The notes: generated from the sequence alone by a model not told the origin. 64,000 nt of DNA from Ophiostoma sp. CBS 140.51 (GCA_029298735.1 JANSLP010000041.1:1-64000), one strand, 5' to 3'. Counted from the stretch's first letter, positions 53,045-63,639 are shown. Numbers and translations: made by a program.

Positions 53045-54241
53045 CTAGTCTACATCGTCCGTGTTGATATCCTGAGATGACAGTTTCCGCCGTGCCTCTT
53101 CGATAATCTTGTCGTCATCCATATCTTCGGCGGGCTCCTCGTCCTCGTCCTCGTCCTCTTTGTCGTCATCACCGCCTTCGGTGGGCTTGCCCGACCGCAC
53201 CAAACGGAAGACCACCACCAGGTACACCTGCCCCGTCCCCCTATGCCGCAGCACATACCGCAACGCCGTCTTTTCTGCCTTGTCGCTCGCATAGTACCGC
53301 AGCAGCGGCAGATGGAAACCGGGCAGCCGCAAAGTCAGGTCGGCAAAGTCCAGGTAGCCATTGTAAAAGTCCAGCCCGTAGCCCTGGCCGTATTTCCACA
53401 CCCATTTGTTCTTGGCATCCGCGCCCAGCGCCCACTTCATGCGGGCCTTGCCGTTGCCGTTGGCGTCGCCCGATGTGGCGTCCGTGTCTTCGCCCGGCGC
53501 ACCAATCGACTCCCGCCATTCCCGCCCACCCGCATCGCCGCCCTCATCAAACCACAGTCCGCAGTCGTCGCGCACGGGTGGTTGTGTGTGGTCTTTCTTT
53601 TGGCTCTCGCTGCGCTCGCTTTTGTCACTCGTCTTCTTTTTGTCCTCGCTGCGCTCGCTGTCGTTGTCTTCGTCATTGTCGTTATCATCGTCGTCATCGC
53701 CCTCGCTTCGCTCGGGATCTCCCAGAGCAGCATACACTCTGTTGAAAGAACTCAATGCCGGCCCATACAGGTACGGCTTGTCCGCATACGGGTCGCCCTC
53801 CAGACCAGGGTCGATCCACCACTTGACGATGCGGAGAGCGGCACCGAATCCGGGGGGTAAACGGTCGCGCAGCGGCTCGTCGAAATCGTTGCCCCATTGC
53901 AGGTCGGTGCCAGATATCCCCTTTTCATCCTCGCCGGCTTTGTCGGACTCGCTGTCGGGCGCCTTCGGCTTGAACCACGCGCCAATGCCGTACGTATCGT
54001 CATTGGTCTCGTGGGGCTCTGTCTCAAAGTATGGCGACGACTCCGGGTCTGGCGTCTCGCCCAACTCGGGGTGCTCGTCGGGTCCGCGGTAATTCTTGAT
54101 GCGCACATTCAGCCAGACGTCGCCGCCGGGTCCGCTTAGGTGAAGCGGCTTGGCGGAGTTGACGCGCACGGGCACATGCGTAGCCGGGTCGTAGTCGGTG
54201 CCGGCGGACACCAGGATGCGGTATTCGTCGGGGGAGGGCAT
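53045..54241 (-). CDS. DUF1769-family protein, 398 aa
   Basis: The start MPSPDEYRILVSAGTDYDPA, the block VWLNVRIKNYRGP and the later KWWIDPGLEGDPYADKPYLY and YGLDFYNGYLDFADL match the fungal DUF1769 family (unknown function, usually cytoplasmic). Conserved halves are separated by an acidic insert containing repeated ERSE elements (DPERSEG, DSERSED, KSERSES) encoded by repeated CTCGCT/GCGCTCGC DNA. The C-terminus is a very acidic tail (KEDEDEDEEPAEDMDDDK). The FHLPLLRYYASDKAEKTALR and QVYLVVVFRL strands look like the ordered end of the domain. No intron is needed. In tandem with the FBXO31-like gene downstream of it on the map; no functional link is known. Confidence 0.85.
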   Translation of the reverse strand: MPSPDEYRILVSAGTDYDPATHVPVRVNSAKPLHLSGPGGDVWLNVRIKNYRGPDEHPELGETPDPESSPYFETEPHETNDDTYGIGAWFKPKAPDSESDKAGEDEKGISGTDLQWGNDFDEPLRDRLPPGFGAALRIVKWWIDPGLEGDPYADKPYLYGPALSSFNRVYAALGDPERSEGDDDDDNDNDEDNDSERSEDKKKTSDKSERSESQKKDHTQPPVRDDCGLWFDEGGDAGGREWRESIGAPGEDTDATSGDANGNGKARMKWALGADAKNKWVWKYGQGYGLDFYNGYLDFADLTLRLPGFHLPLLRYYASDKAEKTALRYVLRHRGTGQVYLVVVFRLVRSGKPTEGGDDDKEDEDEDEEPAEDMDDDKIIEEARRKLSSQDINTDDVD

Positions 54242-54785
54242 GTCGGGGTGTGCAGTGTATGAATGAATTGGGTTGTTGTTGAGAAGAAGGAAGAGAAAGA
54301 ACGAAGGCCGCCGAAAAAATTGTCTCCGGTGTCTGCATGTGCAAACCTGACGTCACCGCCCAATCGCTAGCGTCTGGTGGGACGTCCCGGACGCGCCTGG
54401 AACTTGCGCTAACACCGCCAAAGAGCGCTAGCACCGCCCAAAAGTACCCTTCATTAGCGGGCTTCGGCACACATTCCTTTGCTCTCAAAGTCTTGAACGT
54501 CCGACAGTCTCACAAAGAAAGCATAAGTTGTGTATGTCGTACAAAGAGCTGTGATCCAATGGTTTGCATTTGTCATTCCAGCTATGGCATTATTTAGGAC
54601 ATATATACAAATTCACATGTCTGTGGCGCTGAACTCTTCTGCGTCTTATTCTGTCTTGATGCTCTCCGTCTTTTCTTTATCCCGTTCTATGGGTATCGTG
54701 ATTCATAAGTCGTAATGTCTTCCTGTTAAGAAAAGACAGTCGTTTCCTCGTTGTCGACCTCACTCGCTCCGCTCGTGAGCTCGTG
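54242..54785. other. Intergenic region
   Basis: 544 bp: promoter of the DUF1769 gene (with several GCTAGC-like half sites around 54365-54460) and 3' region of the F-box gene. Nothing else is seen. Confidence 0.65.
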
Positions 54786-56672
54786 TCACTCCATCGCATC
54801 CACAAACTTGTCAATGTCCACGCGCTCAAAGAAAGAAATGTGGCCGAAGCCGACCCAGTACTGTGCCAGCCGGTTTTCCGAAATCAGCAGCAGTCGCGAC
54901 TCGACGTAGCGATCGTTCCTAAACCCTGTACCGGCAATGTGGCCCTCGCTCTTGACCACCCGCACGCCGGCAAAGGGTTCCTCGTGGACGACAAAGTCGA
55001 GGCCGGCCTCTCCTAAGTCGGCAACCACAAAGCTCCTCTCTCCCCGCGGGACGTTTGGATCGCCCGTAAGCTTGATGGCTTCGAGGCGGCCGCGGTACAC
55101 CCTAGCGTCGCGAACACGAAGAGCGTGGGCCTCGTCTGTCTCGCCTTCCAGGCGGGGAACGGACTCCGGATCAAACGGCGTTTCAGACAGATCCTCTGGC
55201 TGGTGCACGAGCAAAAACTCGCAGCCGTGGGTGCTGTAGTCGCCGACCCAGATGCCCCTAAAGATCTTGTCGTCGGTGGGCGTGTAGTGGACGGGATCAA
55301 TGGTGGCATACGTTTCGAGAGCGTCAAATGTCATCGTAGACGAGCCTCCGGGGAGAGCGCCAATGCCGGCCGCCCCGCCCATGCCCATCCATGTGCGCAT
55401 ATGGAAAGCGCGGTTCGAGATTTCCGACCGGAGTCGCGGCTGCCCAATGGCGCCGCGCGGGTAGTGGTTGGCACTGATGCCCGTGCCGCGGACGCGGTGG
55501 TCCGAAGGGATGGCTGGCGGTGGCCAGACAGTGTAGAGGGGGAAGGGCAGTGGAGAGGATGGAGACGGGCGGCGTCCTGGGGGCAGGTCCAACTCGAGTG
55601 CGTCTTCTTCCGCCGGGGGGAGGTTGTCATTGGCCGGGGGCGGGCTGTCTTCGTCGTTACGATCGTCATCGCCAACGCCCCCCGCACTCTCTCCTCTTTG
55701 TGTAAACGTACCTCCACCTCTTGCTGCATTGCCGCCCAGCGGCCGTGCGTACACAAACTGTCGCCGCAGTTGCGTGTTGGAGACAAAGCTGCTGCTACTC
55801 GCGCTCGCCGGCGTGCGCGGATTCAAGGTGTTGGCATCGACGATGCCCAGGTTGTTGGCCGGAGCAGGTTCGTCACGCTGTTGGGACAACAACGCATTGT
55901 CGCCGTCCATGTCCATAAACACCGGCCGAATGCGCGGACAGACGGGGGGAAGGGGCGTCGTGGACGAAGAGGCGTCGGCTGCTTCTTTGCTCTCGGCATC
56001 CGCATCGGCCGCTTTGTTCTGCATGTACTGTCCAAACGAGAGTGGTGCCGGCGGTTGGTACAGGATGATCCTAGGTCCTGTCCGCCCCGACGATATTGAT
56101 CCAGACGAGGCGGGTGTCTCCCTTTCGGCCTCGTCGTTCGCCGGTGGTGGGCGAGCTTCCAGCTTCAAAATGGGCCTATCCATGTGCAGCAAGACCTCCG
56201 GGTGGAAGGCGTGCATCACCACGTTGGGGTCCGGCGGCCAGCTGTAGTACGTCGTGCTCCGCGTCACTGCCAGCATCCGGTAGCCCTCAATGCACCCCCG
56301 CCGCGGGTCGTAGCGGGCGACCACAATCTTGCCCACCATATCGTGACCGCACAACCAAATCTTGTAGCGGGGCAAGAACCAGCGAGCTTCGTGGGCGACA
56401 TACAAGTGGTAGTATGATCTCACATGCTTTGGGAGCGGCACGGCCGTGCCTGGCGACAGGTGTTTGTGGACCCGTGCGGGCAAGTTCTGCTGAATGAACC
56501 CGACCCAGAAGCGGTCGGCCATGGCATGGGTGCGCATCGTGCGGGAGACCTGGCCGACGCGAGCGAGGTCTTGCGGCGCAAGGAAGCCCAGGATGGCATC
56601 GATGAGCTCGCCCGGGAGCGGGAAGCAGTCGTTGGAGGGTGGAGGATCCATGTCGGAGGTGGGGGAAGACAT
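54786..56672 (-). CDS. F-box protein with FBXO31-like C-terminal domain, 628 aa
   Basis: A canonical F-box spans about 17-60 (FPLPGELIDAILGFLAPQDL, then ARVGQVSRTMRTHAMADRFW). Conserved region one runs from about 65 to 190 (VRSYYHLYVAHEARWFLPRY; WLCGHDMVGKIVVARYD; the LHMDRPILKLE end). About 200-430 is variable, acidic and Pro-rich. The C-terminal region (about 465-625) contains IFRGIWVGDYSTHGCEFLLV, IKLTGDPNVPRGERSFV, GHIAGTGFRNDRYVESRLLL and YWVGFGHISFFERV. The pattern [gxYxxHGxE ... KLTGDPNVPxG ... GxGxIAGxGF ... FGHISxF] is that of the FBXO31 substrate-binding domain family. It is expected to be an SCF adaptor that selects substrates for ubiquitination. Substrates in fungi are unknown. 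ATG 56672; no intron. Divergent from the HNH gene. Confidence 0.85.
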   Translation of the reverse strand: MSSPTSDMDPPPSNDCFPLPGELIDAILGFLAPQDLARVGQVSRTMRTHAMADRFWVGFIQQNLPARVHKHLSPGTAVPLPKHVRSYYHLYVAHEARWFLPRYKIWLCGHDMVGKIVVARYDPRRGCIEGYRMLAVTRSTTYYSWPPDPNVVMHAFHPEVLLHMDRPILKLEARPPPANDEAERETPASSGSISSGRTGPRIILYQPPAPLSFGQYMQNKAADADAESKEAADASSSTTPLPPVCPRIRPVFMDMDGDNALLSQQRDEPAPANNLGIVDANTLNPRTPASASSSSFVSNTQLRRQFVYARPLGGNAARGGGTFTQRGESAGGVGDDDRNDEDSPPPANDNLPPAEEDALELDLPPGRRPSPSSPLPFPLYTVWPPPAIPSDHRVRGTGISANHYPRGAIGQPRLRSEISNRAFHMRTWMGMGGAAGIGALPGGSSTMTFDALETYATIDPVHYTPTDDKIFRGIWVGDYSTHGCEFLLVHQPEDLSETPFDPESVPRLEGETDEAHALRVRDARVYRGRLEAIKLTGDPNVPRGERSFVVADLGEAGLDFVVHEEPFAGVRVVKSEGHIAGTGFRNDRYVESRLLLISENRLAQYWVGFGHISFFERVDIDKFVDAME

Positions 56673-57054
56673 CGGCTAGGAGGTTATGATGGCTCGTATG
56701 GGCTAACCCGTGCATGGATGGATGGGAGGTTGAACGGAGGTTGGGCGTTTCGAGAACACGATAAGATGACTCAAAAGTCACGACACCAACTCTAACATAG
56801 CGCTCTCTCTTGCTTTCTGTATTGCACGTTGTTTTCTCTCTTCTTGTCTTCTTGTCTTCTTCCTCCTTCGTGACGGATGGAAACTTTTGACGACGTCGAA
56901 ATCTATTCTTTTTCGCATACTGTGTAGATGTTAAACGTCAGAAGATGGTTCCACGAGTGACGACTTGGGTACGAGCCATGTGACTACTCACGTGGCTTGA
57001 CATTACGTGTGAAATCTTATGTGTTAGTGTAAATCTTTTGTGCATAATTACGGC
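56673..57054. other. Divergent promoter region
   Basis: 382 bp between the starts of the FBXO31-like (-) and HNH_2 (+) genes, probably a shared bidirectional promoter region. It contains an imperfect inverted CACGTGGC/GCCATGTG arrangement around 56975-56998. No gene is supported. Confidence 0.6.
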
Positions 57055-58336
57055 ATGTTCCGGCCACACCCTGTGAAAACAAAAGGCCTGTATGACAACA
57101 ATACGCCGCCATCCATGGCACATCGGCACCAGGGCGTCCTTGACTTCTCCGACCCGGCCGTCGTTTTTGGCGATGCGGCCAGTCGACAACATGCTGAAGC
57201 ACTGTTTGCCTCGCTCCTGGCCCGGCTCGAGGTCGATGGAGACGAACCCTTGTCGACAAACTTTCGCCCCGTAGTCATGGTCCGGCTAATGCATCAAGCT
57301 GGCCTCTCACAGCTATCGAAAGACCTATACCTAAAACACTTTTTTAATAGTGTAGGCGTCAATATGGCCGCAGGCATGGCGACTATTGACATTGATGACG
57401 CTCGCTCTCGGCTCACCGACTTTGCCGAATTCCTCAACAACAATTTCTTTGGTCCCCGTACGTCTTTTTCTTTTTCTTTTCCTTTCTTTTTTCAACACTT
57501 CTGTCTTTCCTCTGTCAACCCTCTCTCGACACTCGCTAACCAGCACAGTCAAGGCTACGGCAGCAAAGACGCCCCAGCCTACGCCTTCCTCACTCTCGGT
57601 TCCAGACCTGTCGCGAGACCAGATTCTTCCCGGATCTCGCTCCCGCATCGCGAACCTGCGTCGAGACTGTCTTATCCGCGACAGACATAGATGCGTCATC
57701 TCCCGACACTTTGATGAGAATGAGGTGTTTCTTCGCACGAATAAACACGGTGATGATGCAGCCGATGATGATGGCCTTCGCTTTGTCGACACGCCCGATG
57801 CAGATGAATATGATTTCTTGCAGGTCGCTCATATCCTACCCCATTCTCTGATGAGTATTGAGGGCGACGATGAAAGGAGCGTTGCTCGAAGCAACGCGCT
57901 GGCCATCCTTGAGATGCTTGATGCCGGCGTTGTGCATCTTATCGAAGGCCCCAACATTGACCGCCCGACAAATGCTATTACCCTTACCACGAGATACCAT
58001 ATTTCTTTTGGCACCTTTCGGACGTTTTTCGAGGCAGTTGAAGGACAGCCGCACACGTACCGAATCCAGTCCGTTTTGACCGGCAGGGGACGCAGGCCTT
58101 TGCAGCCAGTGACGAGAATTCTGTTTACATCGGAAACAATTGATCCGCCTCATCCTCGCTTGCTGGCCATTCACGCCGCCATCTGTCGCATATTGCACTT
58201 GAGTGGAGCAGGCGGGTACTGGGACGACATTCTTCGGGAGGCCGAGGGCGAGATGGCCAAGGCAGATGGGTCGACCAGCCTTGGCGTGCTGACGGCGCTG
58301 CGACTCGGCGGCTGGTGGGACGGCGTTGTCGTGTGA
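57055..58336 (+). CDS. HNH_2-type endonuclease-domain protein, 396 aa, two exons
   Basis: Exons are 57055-57457 and 57549-58336. The 91-nt intron (donor GTACGT, branch CTAAC, acceptor CAGCACAG) joins in frame as NNFFGP-LKATAAKTP. The N-terminal 134 residues are helical with no known domain. The HNH_2 core begins at DRHRCVIS (Cys183). It has VAHILPHSL (His229), a RSNALAIL segment (Asn250) and LTTRYHISFGTF (His285), giving the H-N-H order. HNH_2 proteins are numerous in filamentous fungi and mostly uncharacterised; nuclease activity is assumed from the fold only. An alternative start is ATG 57115. The frame's further extension to 57040 starts with GTG and was not used. Confidence 0.85.
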
Positions 58337-58947
58337 TAGCGAGCGGCCTAGGGGACAGGAGCGAAGGATACAAAATATCAACAGTACGATAGCACGGCAC
58401 CATGAACACGGCGCATTCTAGCGGCGGGTCAACCGCTGTTTACGGGTGAAGGTCTATTACGAATGCGACATTTTAACCTTACTCTGGCATTGATTTCCAC
58501 AAGGCAACAAGAAATGAGGAACGGGAAAAGAGAACGATGGACAAAGACGGCCACTGAGGGAAAAAATGAGTACTGTTTGAAAATGGGGGCCCCAAAGACA
58601 ACCGGCAAAACCCAGGACGCCTCATTGCGTTGTTGAGAAGAGGAGGTGGGATGCTGTGCCGCTCAATACGCGCCTGGCTCTTTACTCAATCGGCCAACAA
58701 ACAAAGCTTTGTTTATCTCTCAGGGTCCTGCACCAACAGCCAGCAATCATTCGGATATGAGACCCGCTCTTTCCCACGTAGTTGTATTACAGCGGATAAA
58801 TAAGGTCGATGTGGTCGCTTAGAGCGTCTAGGTCCCAGATGCACATCAGGATGGCAGTATTGCCTGGTCCATATTTGACATGTGCTCGGAAGAGAGTCAT
58901 CTTACAAGAAACAGACTAAGAGTCGTTTTGACCATGTCAAAATACTC
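58337..58947. other. Intergenic region
   Basis: 611 bp, no gene supported. Promoter of the PQ-loop gene and 3' region of the HNH gene. Confidence 0.6.
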
Positions 58948-60104
58948 ATGGAGCCTCATCCGTCGTCACAGCCATCCAAACTGTCATCCCAGTATCTCCT
59001 TGGCGATTATCCACAAGCAGCAATGAACGGCCAACCACAACAGCCTGCACCGGCACCACCAACAGCCAGTTTGGACACGGACGATCCAGGCCAGGAAACC
59101 ACTTGCATTCGATATAGGGAGCCGTTGCGGACGGCCGTGGAGACGTAATTTATTGATTCTTGACACTTTTTCTCAATGTTACACACAACGTACTAACCAG
59201 TCACCTTGAGGTCAGGCTGTTTTGCTTCTTCATCGTCGGTGCTTACGTCCCGCAGTACATTGCCATCATTCGACACGGAACCTATGGCATCAGCTCACGC
59301 TACATCCTCTTTCACTGCCTATTCTCCATCTGCACACTGGGCCTGAGAGTCTCTCATGAATGCTTTTATGAAGCATACAATTGCGTCAGAAACGGCTCCT
59401 GCAAGGGCTGGAGGGCGCTTTCTTCGCTACTCGGCATCATACAAGCCATTGTGCAGTGGCTGGCCGCGATGGTGTTGCTGGCACTGTACATCCATTACCG
59501 AGATGACACCATGACGACCGATAAAGGAGAAGGCGAGCTGCCCATACGGACAATGCAAATCATCGTCGGTGTCGTCGCCGGTGTCGTGCTGTCTATTTCG
59601 TTTGCGTACATTGCTTTTAACGAGCACGAACTGTTTTCAAACGACGACTTGCCAATTAACGGCTACTGGTTGCTTGTCTACCTCTTTGGCCTCGGCCTCT
59701 GGCTCTCCGTCTTGGCTGCGCCCAATGCCGTCTTTCTGTTCCTGCCAGTCGTCTACCAAATCAAGACTCTCGCGGCACTCGACGGTGGTGGCAGCGGCCA
59801 CGGCCACGGTTCTCTCAGCCTCCTGTCCCTCGGCCTGCAGACCGGCATGTTTCTAAGTCTTGGTGCCCTCCAAGCAGCCAGGGACTGGTCAGACGTCAAA
59901 CTTGGATGGGCGCACATTGCTAACTCCCGACGTCTTGGCGACTTTCTGGAAAACTTTGTCAACTTCTATGGCAACATCAACACACATGTGGCGTACGCAT
60001 TGACAGGTGTAGGGTGTCTTGTTTTGCTTGTGTACAGTGTAGTTCAAGAGAAAGAAGAATTTGAGAAGGGAGTGCTTCAACTTAATTGTGACGAAAGAAA
60101 ATGA
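58948..60104 (+). CDS. PQ-loop multi-pass membrane protein, 366 aa, two exons
   Basis: Exons are 58948-59144 and 59201-60104. The 56-nt intron has donor GTAATT, a perfect TACTAAC branch point and AG acceptor, and joins as TAVET-HLEVRLFCF. The first exon encodes a Pro/Gln-rich cytosolic N-terminus. Seven hydrophobic segments follow. The PQ motif is Pro83-Gln84 in GAYVPQYIAIIRHGTYGISS, the usual first half of a PQ-loop repeat. Only one canonical PQ is seen; the second half is degenerate. PQ-loop proteins include lysosomal/vacuolar amino-acid exporters and other small-solute carriers. The longer fungal members of this type are uncharacterised, so substrate and compartment are unknown. A Gly/His linker (GGGSGHGHG) separates helices near residue 280. 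An alternative start is ATG 59023. Confidence 0.85.
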
Positions 60105-61998
60105 TCGTCGAGCTTGTTGTTTCTATTCGAGAGATGATTGCATATGTTTTAGTCAGTTTAGTGCCAATTGGCTTGATATTGTTTCAGTAGGAATTCAAAT
60201 GTAAAAATATGAGTGCTACATTAAAGTCACTGTCCTGTTGCTAATAGCACAGGTACCGCCTTTTCCTTTTTAATGCAAGGTCAATCGTCCGTAAATATTT
60301 TAGATTGTATGAATTTTATGGTCTAAACACTTCCATTAATCTTATGGCCAAATTAACCAGTATTGAATTGTCAAGACTCTGTCTCGTCTTGTTTCCCGTG
60401 TGTATTCTTGGTGGCTTTTCACCGATGCTGGCTGATGTATCATGGATCTGCGCTAAGGAATAAGGTTGTCCCTCTTCCTCGACAGACCTCGCCCTTTTCC
60501 TGTAAGAACTCTCTTTTGACCTTTTCTGGCCCTGACCCCCAATAAAAAATCCCCAGGAAATTGGTAAACCCGCGATCTTATGAAAGCATTTCTGTGGGGA
60601 ACAGGAAGAAAAGAGAAGCCAGAGAAGCCAGAGAAGCCAGAGAAGCCAGAGAAGCCAGAGAAGCCAAAGAAGCAATGACCCACAAAGTGCCCGACAAAGT
60701 TTGTCAGCCGTCGACATTGAGATCAGATTAGATGCAATCCTTTTCTGCTACAAGCTCCTTTTTTCTGAGCATCTCCTCGGTGACTTGTGTCCCTGGAACA
60801 GTCCAGACTCTTTCTCTCCTAACCTGGCCAGTTTAACTTTCATCCCACACCGAAATAGGAAGGTTTAGTAGAGCAGAATGGAATGTTCGAATTGTCAGTA
60901 AAATACCGTCTTACTCGAGATGCAAGTTCTGTATATCCGTGATGTCTTTCCGTAAATCTGTGCGTAACGTGTTACCTTGAATTCAAGCCTCATTGTGGCT
61001 GACATGTTTTATCAATGTTTCTGCACCTCACTGGCTCGACTTGGTTTATGAAGTCGCCAATTGAGCACGCAGTTGACAGAGTACGGAAGCATTGTTTCCT
61101 TTTCTTGTGGAAGTGTATCGCCAGATAAGTGCCGATGAGGGGCATTCATCTGTGTTATCCATGGTTCACCCCTCCATCTCACCATTTATGCTTCCGGTGG
61201 TGTATTTTGGAGAAAGACGGGGTATTTGTGTGGATGGACAGGCCCAGCATTAAGGTGTGCCTGGACGGTGCATTTAGTGTTCTGACGGTCTCGTGTGTTA
61301 CAACTTCTGCCCTGCCAGGTAATCTCCACTTCTCACTTACACGAGCAAGACATTTTGATGTGAACAAGAAGAGAACCAACAACGTCTCAATTATCGATTA
61401 AGATCATGAACAGTACCCCCGTCTAAAGGACATCCGAACGGAGGCCGTACGGTCGAGAAAGAGACATGGGTATGGCTGCCCGGAATGCATATGACAAAGG
61501 TCAAGGCGTGGCAAATTCCGCAGTGGGAACATGTTCCAAGACGATTGCAAAGCAAAAGGTACAAAAAGAACTACGCCACAGTGTGTTTGCCTCTGTACTG
61601 ATATCATGTCCTCTTTATGCCTGTTTTGTGCGAATTGTGCCTCTTTTCGATTCAGACAGATTCTGCTTGATTAACAATTTCGCGGTACAACTCTTCCCCA
61701 GCCGTGTCCTTTCTCGTTTCTCGTTTTATGCCGGTCTCCTAGTCTGGTTCTAGCCCGAGAGCCAGCGTGGTCTTCCCGTTTTTTTTGCTGAGAAGTGGCT
61801 GTATTTCCATTTTGTATTTCCATTTCCGTATTACAACACTGCTCGAGTCCATCCAATCCATCCAATCCATCCCTTGATTCTCCATCAAACGCCACTACTC
61901 TCACTACACGCCCGACTACCACGCCTTAGTCCCCTCTCTGTCTACGCACCCCCAGCTCTGACGCCATCCAGCCTCGTCGCGTCGTCAATTGTCCACTA
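60105..61998. other. Intergenic region with a 9-bp minisatellite
   Basis: 1.9 kb without a supported gene. Contains the GAGAAGCCA repeat at 60613-60666. The plus-strand frame 61129-61401 and others lack family resemblance. Confidence 0.6.
60613..60666 (+). repeat. 9-bp minisatellite GAGAAGCCA, six perfect copies
   Basis: Six consecutive identical GAGAAGCCA units followed by one degenerate AAGAAGCAA. On the minus strand it would read as repeated LLW or FSG triplets within unsupported frames, so I treat it as non-coding. Confidence 0.9.
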
Positions 61999-62202
61999 AT
62001 GGCGAATCCACAAGCACGTCCAGCACCACAGAGGCAGCCACCACCAGAGACACAGCTGTCCAACTTGCGCCTGCTCCTCCTCGCACTAGTCGGCCTTGTT
62101 GCAGCAGTGGGAGTGCCGCTGCTCTTGACGAACACGACCCTGGCGTGGCTGGAGAAGAAGGTATGTTGTGTGTACATGCACCTTTGTAGCTGTGTTGTGT
62201 GA
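61999..62202 (+). CDS. Possible small membrane protein, 67 aa
   Basis: I do not recognise it. ATG 61999 opens a frame with a Pro/Gln-rich start (MANPQARPAPQRQPPPETQL) and one clear transmembrane helix (LRLLLLALVGLVAAVGVPLL), then NTTLAWLEKK. A good splice donor (GTATGT) lies at 62161, directly after EKK. The only acceptor tested (AG at 62300) would put the last exon over the CCAAT/TATA region of the next gene, so splicing there is doubtful. Unspliced, the frame ends after a Cys-rich stub (VCCVYMHLCSCVV). It could instead be the first exon of something else. Confidence 0.35.
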   Translation: MANPQARPAPQRQPPPETQLSNLRLLLLALVGLVAAVGVPLLLTNTTLAWLEKKVCCVYMHLCSCVV

Positions 62203-62300
62203 TTGTCTGTGATTATGTACCGAGCTGCATGCCGTGCTTTGGCCCCGTTGACCTCATTTCTGTCTATTGCTGTCCCATGTCTACCCCTCCCTTATGCAAG

Positions 62301-62317
62301 CCAATACTGTATATAAG
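62301..62317 (+). promoter_or_regulatory. CCAAT and TATA elements of the NmrA-like gene
   Basis: CCAAT at 62301 and TATATAAG at 62310-62317, about 177-190 bp upstream of the ATG at 62494, followed by a CT-rich leader. Strong positional and sequence fit. Confidence 0.6.
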
Positions 62318-62493
62318 TGAAGCCCCCCTCCTTCACCTTGACTCTTAATGCTTTCCTTTTCTTCATTATCATCAAACTCAATCCTCACCTTCAACTACTC
62401 CGTACTATCATATACAATCGACATTCTCGACTTCCACCGCAACCACAACCAACCTAACCGACTTTTCAGAACTTTTTCGGAACCGCAGACACC

Positions 62494-63475
62494 ATGTCCA
62501 TCAAGAACGTTGCCGTTGCAGGAGTGAGTCCTCTTCATCCCGTCAATCATCATTGACCACCCACTAACAGTCTAGGGCACGGGCACCCTCGGCGCCCCGA
62601 TTGTCAATGAGCTCGTCAAGAGCGGCTTCACCGTCACCCTCCTCACCCGTGAGGGCAGCACTTCGACCCCGCCCCAAGGCGTCGCCGCCGTCAAGCCCGT
62701 TGACTACAAGTCGGTCGAGTCGCTGAGCAAGGCTATCCAGGGCCAGGACGCCATTGTTTCCGTGTTGGGGTCCTTTGTGATCGGCGAGCAGCTGCCTTTG
62801 GCAGAGGCCGCCACGGCACCCGACAGCACCGTCCGCCGGTTCATCCCCTCCGAGTTTGGCATCAACACCCGCCAGACACCGGGTACACCCATTGGCGCCA
62901 TCCTAGACGCCAAGACGAAGCTGGTGGACTTGTTGGACGAGAAGAGCAAGGCCAAGCCTTCCCTCACATGGACGGGCATCAGCAACGGTCATTTCTTCGA
63001 CTGGGGCCTGGAGCACAACCTGTTTGGCGTTGACCTGACCAAGAAGACGGCCACCATCTATGACTCGGGCAACGAGCGGTTCCAGGCATCGAACCTGCCG
63101 TTTGTGGCCAAAGCGGTCGCGGCTGTCCTGAAGCAGGCCGGGACTGAGGGTGACAAGACGGCCAACAAGTACTTGCAGATTGCCTCCTTTACGCCCACAC
63201 AAAACGAGCTCGTCGCGGCGGCACAAGAGCTTTCGGGTGGCGGCGCTGAAGGGTGGACGGTCACCAGCATCAAGTCGGCCGAGGTGCAAAAGGCGGGTGC
63301 GGAGAAGCTGGCCAAGGGCGACTTCTCGGCGTTTGTGGACTTGCTGAGTGTGTGGCAGTTTGCCGACGGCGCGGGCCATGCGCCGGACCTAAAGAGCCCC
63401 GAGTTTGGCAACACCGTGTTGGGTCTGGAGGCGGAAGATTTCAAGGCGTCGGTGGCGGCCAACATTAAGAAGTAG
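62494..63475 (+). CDS. NmrA-like NAD(P)-binding (isoflavone reductase-type) protein, 309 aa, two exons
   Basis: Exons are 62494-62523 and 62576-63475. The 52-nt intron (donor GTGAGT, branch CTAAC, acceptor TCTAG) joins to give VAVAGGTGTLGAPIV, a complete Rossmann loop Gly10-xx-Gly13-xx-Gly16. It then follows the atypical SDR pattern: QGQDAIVSVLGSF, RRFIPSEFGINTRQ (isoflavone-reductase-like block) and TGISNGHFFDWGL. NmrA-type proteins are either nitrogen/redox sensors or small-molecule reductases; the IPSEFG block favours the reductase-like PCBER/IFR side. The ligand is unknown. The ten-codon first exon is easily overlooked and a truncated call would start near 62762, losing the cofactor site. 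CCAAT/TATA elements support the start. Confidence 0.9.
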
Positions 63476-63639
63476 AAAAACGAGCCGAAGGCGGGTCTCG
63501 AGCTGGCTGTTGTCGCTCTGTCGTCCATAGTCATCTCATAGAATGAACAAGTTGAAACCATGTCTCTTCATCATGTCTCTTCCACGTTTGTAGTTGTAGC
63601 CGTGCCGTAGTCTGCCATGTTTGTATGTAGTCGTTCTCG

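Noticed and set aside
60316..60717. 133-codon minus frame with repeated LLW
   Set aside because: Created by the 9-bp GAGAAGCCA minisatellite; no other coding evidence.
10971..63475. A secondary-metabolite cluster (squalene synthase, reductases, MFS, NmrA-like)
   Set aside because: These genes are 3-20 kb apart, interleaved with housekeeping genes; no backbone enzyme other than primary-metabolism ERG9 and no cluster regulator.
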